DNA of 64,000 bases from Diplonema papillatum (GCA_030068145.1 JAPJBO010000231.1:62001-126000), one strand, 5' to 3'; positions 51,454-62,417 are shown, counted from the first letter of the stretch. Numbers and translations: made by a program. Notes: generated from the sequence alone by a model not told the origin.

Positions 51454-53054
51454 GGTAAGGCGTTGGATTCCCAACTCCGCTCACCAGCTCCCAGATTGCA
51501 GTATGTTCGGCTGCAGCCAGACTACTGGGGTCTACAACAAGGTGGTGAAGCAGCAGCACACCCACCAAGGCACATGCCAAGGTCACAGCAGCCATAATGA
51601 GGCCCACCTACAAAACCAAAACAGTGTTCCATTGCCTCAGGCATCTGAAGACTCCACTGCAACCCCGAAACTCGTCGCTCTGGGCCCATCTTTTGTATTG
51701 TGACAGTGAACCTGGGTTGTCGGCCTGTTCATGGCACTAATGATTCACAAGCGAAGCTACTGGAAAAGTCGTATTAAGCCGTCCTACTACTGAAGCACGA
51801 CAGTGTACTAACTTTGTGAGACAGCCCGTTTCAGCTAAAACCCAGAGTTTCAAGGGAACTTTTATTCTAAAACACCACATGTTGTTTTCCCACGCGTAGC
51901 GTGGGAAAAATCTTTTCTGGCATAGGATGGATTTCGACCTGTATTCGCCAGTGCAAAAAAAAAGTTGTGGCAAATTCCTCAGCCTACTAGCTTGGGGGGG
52001 GTCAGCTGGTCGCCAGACCAGAGTTGGTCTGGAAACTGGTCTGGGTCAAAAAAAAAAAAAATCTCAGCTATTATTATGGCATATGATATGATTATGATAT
52101 TCCTGGAGGAACCGGCTACCCACAGTGTCCTACACACTGTGTACTACACACTGTGTACTACACACTCACACTGTGTACTACACACTGTGTACTACACACT
52201 GTGTACTACACACTGTGTACTACACACTGTGTACTACACACTGTAGTACACACTACAGTTAGTCCCGGAGGAACCGGCTACCCACCGTGCACCACGGGGT
52301 ACAAGAACACTGAACTTCGCCACGTGGCCGGAGTATGAAGCGTGCGTCGACAAAGTGGGGGTCATGCGCAGAAATATGATGACTAACCCAAGGCTGCTGC
52401 AATCGGCCCTTCACTGACGCTGTTGTTGGCCCACTCGTCCCTTTGCTTCCCGTAGCAGGCGTATGGCTTTCTTCGTCCTTTGTTCACCATCCCACCGCTA
52501 TCCGGTACGACTTCGCTCTGCAGGCATTCGTTGCCGAACGGGGGTGTCTGCCCTCCTGCAACACCCCCTGTGCACAAAATTTGGATACAGACCAGTTTAC
52601 CAGTTCTGGGCTCGGGGGTCGAGGTCAGAGCTAGTATGCTGAAATTCCTGTCCAAAAAAAAAAAAAGTTTTTTAGGAAAGTGACTTGACATTGACACCGG
52701 TCGAGCGGTCGAGCCTGACTGCACTGATGCGGACCAAGAAAAAATCCAACTTTTTCCAGATTTCCAAAATGCCTCTTGTATTCAAGGTACCTCCTGTATT
52801 CGACCCCCCCCAGTAAGAAGACGAACGAAAATCTAGGCACATACATAGCTCAAAGCATCAGCAGAATACCACGAACGACAGTTGGCAAGCCCCCGTTTTT
52901 ACAGTTCTTCTCGTGCTTCAACACGCGTGTGACCTTGAGGTCTGACGGCAGAGCTTGAATGTACGTGCCCGTTTATTCCCGTCTCTGTGTTGCCAACCTT
53001 TTCCTGCAGAGTAAGTCGCCACCGGGCGTAGGAGTGGAGGGTGGGGAGAGGTGG
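51454..53054. other. Intergenic with hairpins and transposon ends
   Basis: It contains a leader-motif fragment at 51848-51876 (TTTCAAGGGAACTTTTATTC). A hairpin TTTTCCCACGCGTAGCGTGG spans about 51886-51910. The 14-bp repeats are at 52130-52250, and a GGGGTCGAATAC element end (reverse) is at 52732-52812. No gene is supported. Confidence 0.45.
52108..52290 (+). repeat. TACTACACACTGTG tandem repeat between direct repeats
   Basis: About nine copies of the 14-bp TACTACACACTGTG unit (52130-52250) lie between two copies of GGAGGAACCGGCTACCCAC (52109 and 52268). Confidence 0.85.
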
Positions 53055-53717
53055 ATGGAAAAGAATGGAGAGGAGAATGGCGCTGAATCGAAATCGCAGA
53101 GGCACACGCTAGCGAAAACGTTCTTGACCACGGAAGAGCTGGAGAAGCTGGTGGCGCTGCCGGAGGGCGTCGACGTGAACGATTGGCTTGCGACGCACAC
53201 GTACGACTTTTACAAGGTGGTGAACGTCCTGTTCGGGTCGATAACACAGTTCTGCACCGCCGAGACGTGTGAAGTGATGTCCTGCGGTAGGTACGAATAC
53301 TGTTGGAAGGATAAAGCAGAATACCGGAAAGCCACCAAAGTGTCGGCGCCTCTATACGTCGACTTGCTCATGCGTTGGATCGAAGACCTGCTCAATGACG
53401 AGAACACGTTTCCGACCTCCGACAGCAAAGCGTACCCTGCTGACTTCTTGCAAGTAACCGTCAAAGTATGCAAACGGCTGTTCCGCGTATACGCCCACAT
53501 CTACCACGACCACTTTCTGGCCATGCGGCGGCTGGAGCAGGAGGCGCACCTGAACACCGCGTTCAAGCATTTCACGCTGTTTTGCTTCCAATTCAGGCTG
53601 CTCGACGCCACGGAGCTGTCTCCGCTGCGGGGCCTCATCGTCAACTTGCTCGGCAAACGGTTCGACAACTACTTCGATGCCGGAAAGTCGGCTCGGCTTC
53701 CCAGCGACGAGGGGTAG
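53055..53717 (+). CDS. MOB1-family kinase activator
   Basis: 220 residues, the standard MOB size. MOB proteins bind and activate NDR/LATS kinases in mitotic-exit and Hippo-type signalling. Landmarks in order are LPEGVDVNDWLATHTYDFYK, NVLFGSITQFCTAETCEVMS with the first pair of zinc-binding cysteines, GRYEYCW, KVSAPLYVDLLMRWIEDLLN, TFP, and KRLFRVYAHIYHDHF with the two zinc-binding histidines. EEAHLNTAFKHF corresponds to QEAHLNTAFKHFTLFCFQF here, followed by LLDATELSPLRGLIVNLLG. All four zinc ligands are present. The N-terminal 35 residues are divergent. ATG 53055 is chosen because it starts just before the family's variable leader. An upstream in-frame ATG (52959) reads low-quality sequence. 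It is intronless. Confidence 0.9.
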   Translation: MEKNGEENGAESKSQRHTLAKTFLTTEELEKLVALPEGVDVNDWLATHTYDFYKVVNVLFGSITQFCTAETCEVMSCGRYEYCWKDKAEYRKATKVSAPLYVDLLMRWIEDLLNDENTFPTSDSKAYPADFLQVTVKVCKRLFRVYAHIYHDHFLAMRRLEQEAHLNTAFKHFTLFCFQFRLLDATELSPLRGLIVNLLGKRFDNYFDAGKSARLPSDEG

Positions 53718-54487
53718 TGAGCGAACGGTGCGTTCTCTCGCGCTTTGTGCTTCGCGGCGACACACTGCCCGGTTGAGACCGATCCCTGGTTTGCACTTCA
53801 TACTGCGGGAAGTGCAGTGCATAAGACAGTGTTTTCGCGCGGTGGGCTTTGTTTTGTACCCAGGCTGCCCGGCTCAGATCTCTGTTTGGTTGACAGGAAG
53901 CGCAATGAACTGGCAGCGTGCGCTTTTTGTTGTATGCACTCAGCACTGCATGATTCTGACCTCTGTTTGCGCTTCGGACTGTCGACAGGAAGCGCAATGA
54001 ACGCGTGCGCTTTGAATTGTGCGCACTGCACGATTCAGACCTCTGCTTACCTCGGAAAGTTGAATTGAACTGGCCAGTGTTTTCAGGCGTGTCGCAGTTG
54101 TCTGCACGAGCGATCGCAGCCGCCCTGCTTGTCTGTATTTCCATGCGAGGAAACGGGCGTCTTTCTTTCGGAAGGGGTCAATTCTTCCCTCCCACGCCAT
54201 ACACCTGCGCTCCAAGCCGCTTTCAGCAAGGCAAGCAATTGACTTGCCGCTCTACCGCTGCACAGACAGTGGATGTATAGCCCAAGTGAGCCCGTCGTGG
54301 TCGCGTCGTGTCACAAATTCGGGCCGCCCCTGACTATTTGGCACTAACAACCTTGCGGGTTGCCGTACAAGGCATTGTGAGAACGAAGACGTTGGCGTGT
54401 TTTGGGGTTAGAATTTCCAACTGCAACATGAAACACAAATGGGAGATGATCAACCGACACACACAAACAAACCAAGTGCTTTTCTTT
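53718..54487. repeat. Tandem imperfect repeats in the MOB1 3' flank
   Basis: GACAGGAAGCGCAATGAAC recurs at 53893 and 53986, with TGATTCTGACCTCTGTTTG versus CGATTCAGACCTCTGCTTA about 55-60 bp after each. The unit is about 93-95 bp, with an older third copy near 53795. The rest of the interval shows no gene. Confidence 0.6.
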
Positions 54488-54725
54488 TTTTAATAGTACA
54501 TCTGTACTGACGGGAACATTTCCGGAACAACGGTTGCACATGAAAGAGAAAACGAAGCCAACGAAAAAGTGCTAATACAGGAAAACTCCCCCCAGAGAGG
54601 TTTATACCTGTACACGTGAAGAACAAGAAAATTTTGCCTTATCATTTTCATCACCTTTGGTCAGTTGATGCTGATCGTCCGTTGCTTCGTTTATCAGTGC
54701 AAGCCCCAACTCCGGAAATGTTCCT
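54488..54725 (+). repeat. Dispersed repeat R2, copy 3 (full length)
   Basis: It contains ACATCTGTACTGACGGGAAC, GTGCTAATACAGGAAAACTC and ATGCTGATCGTCCGTTGCTT, matching 2398-2640 end to end. Confidence 0.85.
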
Positions 54726-55532
54726 TATGACTGCTCCGACGGTCGCGAGCCCGGGCTCTGCGGGTTCGCCTGGCAGGACGACGCGTTCACAGCAAAAAGA
54801 ATCCTCCGCTTCTCCGATTAAACGCAGCAAGCCGGTGAGCTCCTTCGGGGGAAAGGGACTGGAACCCATCACAGTTCCAGTCTGGACTTTCAGCCCGGAT
54901 CTCCGGGCCGCATTGAATTGCTCCTATATTTTGGTCGCCTGGTCTTGCGACTGTTGTTGTGGTAAGTAAAAAAGAACGCTGCCACGGGCAACTGGAAGCG
55001 CCTCCCAAGGGAAAAGAAAAGCCCCTCTTTTCTGAGTTCTAGATGGACACGAACGCAAAAGTCCCGGTTCATCCGATGCTGGCAACAGGGGAAAAGGTGC
55101 CAATGCCTGCGCTGCGGAAGATCAGAAAATGTTACGCACGCCTACGCGGTCGCCACTGCGCTGAAGAGGTCTACGTGTTGTACCCATCTAATGAGTTCGA
55201 GCAGCTGGAGCCTCAGTAGTATCCGATGAGTTTGAGCAGTTGGAACCCCAGTAGTCTATCCAATGAAGCTTGACCCTCGGATGAGTCCATCATATGTGAA
55301 TCTTGTCCACGTCAAACACAAAAAAGTGTCCTTTCAGGGTCCTCGTGAGTAGTAGAGTCGTCTTATGGTATATATTGTAGGGCCCTTGTAGCTAAACACG
55401 GTCCGTGCCGGGAGCTTCCCGAAGTTTTCAAGGGCTTCGAGCTTTCACTGTCAGGGAACCGAAGGCGCGGCACTCTCCAACAGGAAAAGGGGGCAGGGGG
55501 TGGCCAGGAGTGCTCGCGATGTGGCAACTGGG
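54726..55532. other. Possible exon followed by intergenic DNA
   Basis: 54727-54969 encodes MTAPTVASPGSAGSPGRTTR, SQQKESSASPIKRSKPVSSF and VPVWTFSPDLRAAL, directly downstream of R2. It might be a short exon or a repeat-driven start. Nothing is recognisable from 54970 to 55532. Confidence 0.3.
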
Positions 55533-57278
55533 ATGGTTATAAGAAATGATTTGGGTGATGCGTGGTCGATCACTCTCGATACCAACATCGCTGATGACTA
55601 CGTGCCGACGCCTTGGATCGACGTGGAGGACGACCTCGTCGTGGTCGAGCGGATCAAACACCTTTTGATCGAAATGTTCCACGCAATGGCAGACGGGAGC
55701 TTCGTGGTGTGGGTCACAAAGAACTCAACACCGGATATCGTCTACGCCCTGACGGGGCCGAGCGTGCAGTGTGAGGCTCAGGGCAGGGACGTGATCGTGG
55801 CGTTCTACAATAGGCTCGTGGGCATGAGCGGGCCGTGGGGACGGAACACGTTGATGTGGTCGAATATGGAAATCGTCAACAACAGCGGGAAGGTTACCGT
55901 CCTGCTGGAAGAGACCGTGAAGGCCGCGGCCGGGGGGGAGTCGCGGATTCCTCGGAATTACTTCATGTGGCTCTCCTCCGACAACCTCTTCACCCGCGTC
56001 GGCCAGCACGTCGGCGCCAGCCTGGGACCGGATGCCCTTGCCCCCTTCCTCCGCTGCCTCCGCCTCGCGCAAGAGGACGTGCTCCACAAGCGGTCCAAGT
56101 GCTCGTTTCGATTGGACCCCAGCCTCCTGCGTGCCGTCGAGTCCGAACGCCTCGTTCCGCACTTGCCCGCGGAGGAGTACGGCGGCGGTTGGGACAACGC
56201 CGCGACGAAAGGCTGGGCGACCGACGCTGTTATGAAGCTGATTTCGCACATGAACGAGGAAACCTTCGACGAATGGACCGCACGGCACACAGAGCCGGAT
56301 GTAGTGTTCTCGGGCACCACCCGCGCGTCTGGCCGACAGGAGCTGTGTGCGTCTTACAACAGCCTGGTGGAGACTGAGTGGGGATCTGGCGCCGTGGTCA
56401 GCTGGGAGGACGCTGAGTTCTGGATTCAGCCCGGCAAGGGGGTGTGCCGCGCGATCGAGCGGGTCGAAAAAGAAGGAGAAGGCGACGAGGCGAAGGAGAC
56501 GACGTACGCCTTCGCGCTGTCGGACGCGAACAAGGTGAAAACGATCACCCGGACGCAGCACCCGCCGCGGGGCCCACGGCCACCGGCCGACGGCCCAAGG
56601 CCACAGGGCTACAAGTTGGCCCCAGACCGGGGGTCTACCGGGAATGCTTCCGATGGTGGATGCAGCACTGAGCCTGGGCAGGCGACGGCGAAGGTCTCCC
56701 AGCAGGGGGTAATTTCGGACGCTCGGAGCGAACTCAGCGAGGGTTCGCCACCTCGAACGGGGCAGGTTCCAGGCGCTGTTTTGAAGCCGGGGGTTTCGAT
56801 CGGGGCTCGGCTTCAACAAGAGGCGCGGGCAGATCCAGCTGGGCTCTCCGTCAGCAAAACGGACAGCGAGCACTTAAACAGCTCGTGCACTGGCAGTGCG
56901 CTGGTAGACGACGAGCAGAGCAAAGACGCACCGGACAGGAACGAACCCCACGAGATCGACGAAGCGCGCAAAGCCTCCGCGGGCGATCCCAGCGACATGG
57001 CCTCCTGGACACGCCCCTGCAGCCACAACGCCTGGGACTCCGTGCGCATGAAACGGTCGTGGTGCCTGTTGCGGTGCCGCGAGTGCCAGTCCCGTTGGAA
57101 GGTTAAAACTGCGGGCCTGCCGAGGCTGCGTTGCAAGGCCTATTCCTCCGGCAGCTGCCGCGGCGAAGCTTGCACGTGCCTGCACATTTTCGAGCGAAAG
57201 CAACGCCTTGACGAACGCATGGTGCACCCTACAACCACCGATCCCTCGTCCTCCTCCTCAACCGACGGTCGAATCTGA
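55533..57278 (+). CDS. Protein with two NTF2/SnoaL-like regions and a Cys-rich C-terminal domain
   Basis: 581 residues from ATG 55533. Residues 10-130 (DGSFVVWVTKNSTPDIVYAL, GRDVIVAFYNRLV) and 215-330 (ETFDEWTARHTEPDVVFSGT, GRQELCASYNSLVETEWGSG) are similar to each other in layout and resemble NTF2/SnoaL-like cone folds. Residues 345-510 are disordered (Pro, Ser, Gly, Asp rich). The last 80 residues form a Cys-rich module, SHNAWDSVRMKRSWCLLRCR, CQSRWK, LRCKAYSSG-SCRGEACTC-LHIF, with paired cysteines suited to zinc. Similar HN-WD-VR-LRC-C tails occur in other protist proteins, in my recollection, and their role is unclear to me. A nucleic-acid-binding tail is inference. It is intronless and very GC-rich. 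Confidence 0.65.
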   Translation: MVIRNDLGDAWSITLDTNIADDYVPTPWIDVEDDLVVVERIKHLLIEMFHAMADGSFVVWVTKNSTPDIVYALTGPSVQCEAQGRDVIVAFYNRLVGMSGPWGRNTLMWSNMEIVNNSGKVTVLLEETVKAAAGGESRIPRNYFMWLSSDNLFTRVGQHVGASLGPDALAPFLRCLRLAQEDVLHKRSKCSFRLDPSLLRAVESERLVPHLPAEEYGGGWDNAATKGWATDAVMKLISHMNEETFDEWTARHTEPDVVFSGTTRASGRQELCASYNSLVETEWGSGAVVSWEDAEFWIQPGKGVCRAIERVEKEGEGDEAKETTYAFALSDANKVKTITRTQHPPRGPRPPADGPRPQGYKLAPDRGSTGNASDGGCSTEPGQATAKVSQQGVISDARSELSEGSPPRTGQVPGAVLKPGVSIGARLQQEARADPAGLSVSKTDSEHLNSSCTGSALVDDEQSKDAPDRNEPHEIDEARKASAGDPSDMASWTRPCSHNAWDSVRMKRSWCLLRCRECQSRWKVKTAGLPRLRCKAYSSGSCRGEACTCLHIFERKQRLDERMVHPTTTDPSSSSSTDGRI

Positions 57279-58636
57279 CACAATTGCAGCTCCGCTGCAA
57301 TTAAACTAGTATTGCAACTGCTCGGGGGGGTATCTTCGCTGAGAATCCGCGTGCGATCGGCAGCACCGAAACGTATCACGTCTGGGCACTATCCGATTGC
57401 TACGTTGGTTGTAACTTTGTTGTCCGATTCCTTTGGATTCCGGTGCCCGACACCTTCCTAGAGAGTGGTTCGTTACGCGCTTAGCATTCCCACGATGAAT
57501 CGACACAACCCTGTACCAACCTTGACTCCTGGCAGTGATCACGCAAAGAGGGTCGCATGGACAGTCGCCGATGCTCAGCTGCAGCCAATATGGAAGGGTG
57601 CACTACTGTCTCCTGCCCCAATCATACGGCGAAATTATGATGATTCTGATGATGGTGATGATGATGAATATGCTGCGGCGGGTCGGCTGATGTAACCAGC
57701 GACGGCGACGTGAGTGACTCTTCGGTGGATTTCTTGATGGGTATCCTCTTTCGCAACCGCGTGTTCCTGTGCAAGCCTAGAAGACGGGTACTCATAAAGC
57801 GTCCTCTTCAACCATGTACAAGGTTCTGTTGTTGCGAGGTCCCAGCCGCCGAAGGTTAGGCACATGTGTGGCAACTGTCGTCGAGCGAAAAAACAAAATT
57901 GAAACCTAACCCAAACAACGAGAAAACCTGCCTAAAATAATCCCAACCGCCTTGCGCCCTAGAGTTCAAACTAGCCGACTGCCGTATCCGCAGGGCCTCC
58001 CCACAGTTACACCGGGTTTACAAGCGAACTTTAACTCTATTAAAATGAGCCGGTCCGTCCCTATCTCTTGAACCTGCATCGAAGTGCCTGCCGCTGTTTA
58101 TCACAGTGAATCACGGTCCACCACGGTCTATCTAGTCCCCAGAGCTGCATCGAATTGCCCGGTGCTGTATTCTTCGGTCTATCACGGTCTATCAAGAGGG
58201 GATGGACCGGCTCATAAAAGGTGCCAGAAATGCCGGGACCTCTGCCTTCCCTATAGCTGCGTACGTATTGTTGAAGAACATACGTATGCAGTGGTGTGTG
58301 CCCGTGTCTACCAGTTGTTTTTAACGAAGATTCCCATTAGGATGGGGTACCTGGTCCGTTCTTGTCTGTAGCTGTACCTGCTGAGGATGGCAGACAGATA
58401 ATTTGCGCCCGATGTGCTTTTCTTCTTTGCAGCGTTTTCTTGGCTAACAAATGCAATTTGTCAGTACAAAACCCGATCAATGGCAGCGTACTATCCTCAC
58501 TCCCGTTAGATGAAGAAAACAGGTTTGAACGAAGTGCGCACAAACAAACTTCTGATGCCTCAGCTGAACCTCTGCTGTGTATGTAGTTTCTCCGTCTCTA
58601 TGCATCGCCACAAAACCTGCCGTATGTACTTGAATA
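57279..58636. other. Intergenic; leader fragment and TGA-rich simple repeat
   Basis: It contains GATGATGATGAATATG-like repeats near 57640-57670 and TTTACAAGCGAACTTTAACT at 58016 followed by CTATTAAAATG, a leader-module fragment. An R4 relative lies at 58475-58550. No gene is supported. Confidence 0.4.
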
Positions 58637-58845
58637 TCTACCTGCGTTGCATGAAATCTTCAAGGAGGCGCAGTTGCAAAAGTCTCAAGGAGGAAAAGGG
58701 CTGTAGCGGCCAAGCCACACGAAACACAGGTAAACATCTGGGTTTAGTGCCGGCGTAAGCATTCAACGAAAGAGACTCTTTGTAGTTGTTATTGTTTCTC
58801 CCGACCTCCGTTGAAATAGGCATCGGGCGGCCTCTCTGCGTATTT
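58637..58845 (+). repeat. Introner-like element, diverged copy
   Basis: TCAAGGAGGCGCAGTTGCAA, CACACGAAACACAGGTAAAC, GGCGTAAGCATTCAACGAAA and GTAGTTGTTATTGTTTCTCC keep the family order. No neighbouring exon was identified. Confidence 0.75.
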
Positions 58846-60053
58846 TGTTTTCTCTTGTTCTTGTTAGTTCGACTGTCAAGCACAGTGGACCGGTCTTCTG
58901 GCCGTTATGACTGCAGCTTTCATCACACCTTTATGAGGGACCTTTGCACACGCAGGGCATCCAGAGGGCGGCGCACATCATGCCAGTCGGCTAAAAGATA
59001 CGCGCAGGCGCCGGTGCATATTCAAAAGAAACATACGGCAAGTTTTGTGCAGTGCATGCGAATCTCAAGTGGTTAATGCGCAAAGGATCTCAGTGCTTAA
59101 TTGAGGCAAGATCCTACTACCACTAATCGCTGAATTCAGAAAAATGTCTTTCCCCCTTCATTTATGGGTATTCTTGGGATTCCACCCGAGGCCGGAACCC
59201 AGACGAGGGGGACGTGACAACGCATTTCATTGATGGGTCGTTCTTGTAGAAGGCGTACACCTGGCACGAAACCCGAATGTACCTGTGTTTCGTGTGGGTT
59301 ACAGCACGTTTCCTCCTTCCTTTTGTTGCGTTTGACTGAATGTGGAACTGTTCTTAACTGATGAAACCGACGCCTCTTGCGAGAGATGCCTTTCGTCTCA
59401 CCTTTCACACACGATTGTGCAACGCTCTTGTTGTGGAAGTCAGCCAACTAGCCTGGCTGGTCCCCCTGTTTTGAGAGCGAGCTTGGATGGAAGAGAAAGA
59501 CTGTCGCAGCGGGCGAGGTGCGGGACAGCGACGTGGCCAAGCTAAGCGCGGTCGATGTACCGTGAAGTACGGCATCAGTTGAGGTTAGAATGCAGAATAT
59601 CTGTAGCGATGGCCTGCATTAGCCACCGGATGACTACCTCTTCGATCGTACCGAGTCGTGTTTTTGGCGTCACCGTGAAGCACGGCATCAGGCAGTTCTA
59701 TGCAGCTCCAGCGGGTAAGAGACGGACGTGGTGCAACGCGGTGCACTTGTGACGACAGCTGCAGGCCGAGTTCGTCCCAATTTCCCAAACCCACCGAAAA
59801 AAACTCAGGCGGCGCGTGCGGGTGGAGGGAGGGAGGGGGGTGTGCGGGGGTCTCGCCACCTGCCGTCGGCCGTCGGCCGGGTTGAGGGGGAGGGTGGGGC
59901 GGGGGAAAGGGGGGCCGGGGTTCTGAAGGGAGCGCTGGACGCCCGAGTAGTCGGTAAAAAAAAACTCGATTTCACCCCCCCTTGAGCGCCGTCGGCCAGA
60001 AGCGACGCACGAGAGCCCCCCCCCCCCCCCCCTTTCCCCCGTTCTCCCTTGCG
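58846..60053. other. Intergenic; partial introner and pyrimidine tract
   Basis: 59232-59330 is a reverse partial introner (ACCTGTGTTTCGTGTGGGTT, GCACGTTTCCTCCTTCC). GC-skewed runs lie at 59820-59930 and a C-run at 60017-60037 precedes the next gene. No other gene was seen. Confidence 0.45.
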
Positions 60054-62228
60054 ATGCAGCCGCGAAAGAGGAAACAGATGGACGGCGGCAACCCGCCGCC
60101 GGCCACACCCGACTCTACACCCGAATCGAAGCCCGCGAAGCAGAAGAAGCGAAACGAAGGGCCGCGGGCACAGCAAAAGGAAGCGGAGGCCGGTGCCCCA
60201 AAAAAGGGGAAGCAGCCGGCCGTCGCCGCCCCTTCTGCGGGCGGCGCGGCCGCTCCGCGGAAAAAAGCGTCGGCAGGCAAAAAGGCGGCGGGGGTGCCTG
60301 CCCCGCTGCAAAACGGCGGCGCCGCGCCGCAAGCCAACGGCGCCGCCCGCGCGCCTGAAAAGAACAAGAAACCCGGAAAGGCGAAGGCCAGCACACCGCA
60401 GCCGGGCGAAAACGCCGCCCCGCGGAAAAAGGTGTCAGCAGGCAAGTCGGCGGCGGAAGTGTCGGCCCCGCTGCAAAACGGCGGCGCCGCCGGCGCGTCC
60501 AAAAAGCACAAGCAACCCAGCAAAACGAAGCCCGGCGTGGCCGAGGATGCCGCGGCACCGCAGCCGGGCGAGAACGCAGCCCCGCCGAAAAAGGCGTCGG
60601 CAGGCAAACCGGCGGAGGAGGTGCCTGCCGCCCTTCGGAACGGCGCCGCCGCCGCCGGCGCGTCCAAAAAACGCAAGAAGACTGGCCACGCGAAGGCCGC
60701 CGCCGACGACGATGCGGCGAACGGGTTGCCGCCGAGCCGGAACCCGGAGTCCCCGGCTGTCGTTGACCGCTCGAAGCCGAAGCGCAAGCGGCCGGCGAAC
60801 GGCGCACCCGCGGTGACCACCCCCGCAGCGGACCGTCGCGTGAGTGAGCCCGATGTGGCCCAGCAGGCCCGGGACCACTCCGTGGTGGACACCGCCGACG
60901 ACGATGCGGCGGACGGGTTGGGTGTCGAGGCCAAGCCCAGCCGGAACCCGGAGTCCCCGGCTGTCGTTGACCGCTCGAAGCCGAAGCGCATGCGGCCGGC
61001 GAACGGCGCACCCGCGGTGACCACCCCCGCAGCGGACCGTCGCGTGAGTGAGCCTGCCGTGGCCCAGCAGGCCCGGGACCACTCCGTGGTGGACACCGCC
61101 GACTCCGCCGACGACGGCGGTGAGCAGCCGCCGCCGCGCAAGCGGAAGAAGCGCGCGGAACGGGGGGAAGAGGCAAGCCAGCAGCCGCCGCCGCCCGCGC
61201 CCCTTTCTCCCCGCCCGGGGGCTGTGGCGGCGCGCGCCCGCGACGTGACGGAGCCGGCGCGGAAGGGGGCCGCCGACGCCTTGAAACGGCGGACGCGGGC
61301 CTTCCTCGATGCGGAGGGCCCGACGATGTCGGACCGGACGAAGCCGAAGTACGCGGCGCCGAAGCGCGACCCGGCGCCGCAGCGGGACCCGAACGTGTTC
61401 GAGATGTTCGTGGACACTAACGGAGGCGACGCGGCTGCGCTGGAAGGGAATGGGATCGATGGGGAGGTCGACGCCGACGACGACGACGCGCAAAGTGCAG
61501 CGGGGTCGTGGGCAGAGTGGCTGGATGGTTTGGAGAGCGACGACGCGAGTGAGTGGGAGGGCGAAGATGACGCCGGTGAATTGGAGTCCTGGCAGCCGAC
61601 TCAGGAAGCCTTGGACCGGCTCAGCGCCGCCATCCAATCGTACCACGAAGACTCCATCCTCTCGAAGGAAGCCTCCGCCCGCCGGGACGAATTCGTCGCC
61701 GAAATCCGGAAGCACTCCGAAACCATGTTTCCCGAAGGCAGGCTCCTCGTCTTCGGCTCCTCTGCCACTGGGCTTTGCACGCACAACTCTGACATCGATG
61801 TTTCGTTGTTGGTGCATCCGGATGCGGATCCTAAAACGATTCTACGGTCTCTCAAGTACCCGATTTCGCGGTTCGCCCGCGTGCAGTTCATCCAAAACGC
61901 GCGTGTTCCTATACTCAAGTGCGTCGGTAAATCGGTTCCCTTGCAGTTCGACGTGTCGTGCAACCGTCCCGAAGGAGGCTGGAACGCCGCCATTGTCCGC
62001 AACTTCCTCTCCCGCGAGCCGCGGGTGTCGCCCATCTTGTTCTACCTGCACGAGCTCTTCGCGAGGGCCGGCATCAAGAACTCTCGCTTCCAGCTCCTCT
62101 CCGCCTTCTCCATCAACGTGAGCTTCATTCACTACCTCCAAGCCGTCGCGGAGCCCAGCATTCTGCCATACTTCCGGTACACCTTTTCCCCCTCACGCCT
62201 GCACTATATAGTATATACTATACCGTAA
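60054..62228 (+). CDS. Poly(A)-polymerase/TUTase-like nucleotidyltransferase, 3' end probably missing
   Basis: The N-terminal 430 residues are Lys/Ala/Pro-rich and repetitive. They include a nearly exact 60-residue tandem duplication (PAVVDRSKPKRKRPANGAPA ... VAQQARDHSVVDTAD) and basic nuclear-type clusters. An acidic stretch follows (EVDADDDDAQSAAG). From about residue 520 comes a Pol-beta-type nucleotidyltransferase core: LLVFGSSATGLCTHNSDIDV with the catalytic D-x-D, and VPLQFDVSCN supplying the third Asp. This is the arrangement of non-canonical poly(A) and uridylyl transferases (Trf4/TUTase). The following helices (LFARAGIKNSRFQLLSAFSI) begin the central domain, but the PAP-associated end is absent. 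A donor-like CCG|GTACAC at 62179 suggests that the remaining frame is intronic. A foldback element follows at 62231. Confidence 0.75.
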   Translation: MQPRKRKQMDGGNPPPATPDSTPESKPAKQKKRNEGPRAQQKEAEAGAPKKGKQPAVAAPSAGGAAAPRKKASAGKKAAGVPAPLQNGGAAPQANGAARAPEKNKKPGKAKASTPQPGENAAPRKKVSAGKSAAEVSAPLQNGGAAGASKKHKQPSKTKPGVAEDAAAPQPGENAAPPKKASAGKPAEEVPAALRNGAAAAGASKKRKKTGHAKAAADDDAANGLPPSRNPESPAVVDRSKPKRKRPANGAPAVTTPAADRRVSEPDVAQQARDHSVVDTADDDAADGLGVEAKPSRNPESPAVVDRSKPKRMRPANGAPAVTTPAADRRVSEPAVAQQARDHSVVDTADSADDGGEQPPPRKRKKRAERGEEASQQPPPPAPLSPRPGAVAARARDVTEPARKGAADALKRRTRAFLDAEGPTMSDRTKPKYAAPKRDPAPQRDPNVFEMFVDTNGGDAAALEGNGIDGEVDADDDDAQSAAGSWAEWLDGLESDDASEWEGEDDAGELESWQPTQEALDRLSAAIQSYHEDSILSKEASARRDEFVAEIRKHSETMFPEGRLLVFGSSATGLCTHNSDIDVSLLVHPDADPKTILRSLKYPISRFARVQFIQNARVPILKCVGKSVPLQFDVSCNRPEGGWNAAIVRNFLSREPRVSPILFYLHELFARAGIKNSRFQLLSAFSINVSFIHYLQAVAEPSILPYFRYTFSPSRLHYIVYTIP

Positions 62229-62230
62229 AC

Positions 62231-62318
62231 GGAAATAAGTTGGACCGGACAAAATGGTCCAACTCACCTATTCGGGCTCTCGCGGTCCAACTTTTGTCCG
62301 GTCCAACTATTTTCGGGG
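62231..62318. mobile_element. 88-bp foldback element after the nucleotidyltransferase
   Basis: GGAAATAAGTTGGACCGGAC plus AAAA pairs with TTTTGTCCGGTCCAACTATT plus TTC. Inner GGTCCAACT repeats add to the fold. It is a minimal MITE-like element within the presumed intron or 3' flank. Confidence 0.8.
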
Positions 62319-62417
62319 GGTCCTGTGCACTTAGTGAAATTTCGCGGCTGACCACTGACCAACACTGGCTTCACTTCCTTAGTTTGCAAGTCGCGCATGA
62401 GCCCGCCGCCAGGAGTT

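Noticed and set aside
55958-56873. Minus-strand frames opposite the NTF2-like gene
   Set aside because: The plus frame is longer and has recognisable domains. The minus frames are compositional.
59972-61817. Very long minus-strand frames opposite the nucleotidyltransferase
   Set aside because: Mirror frames of GC-rich, codon-biased DNA. The plus strand holds the catalytic motifs.
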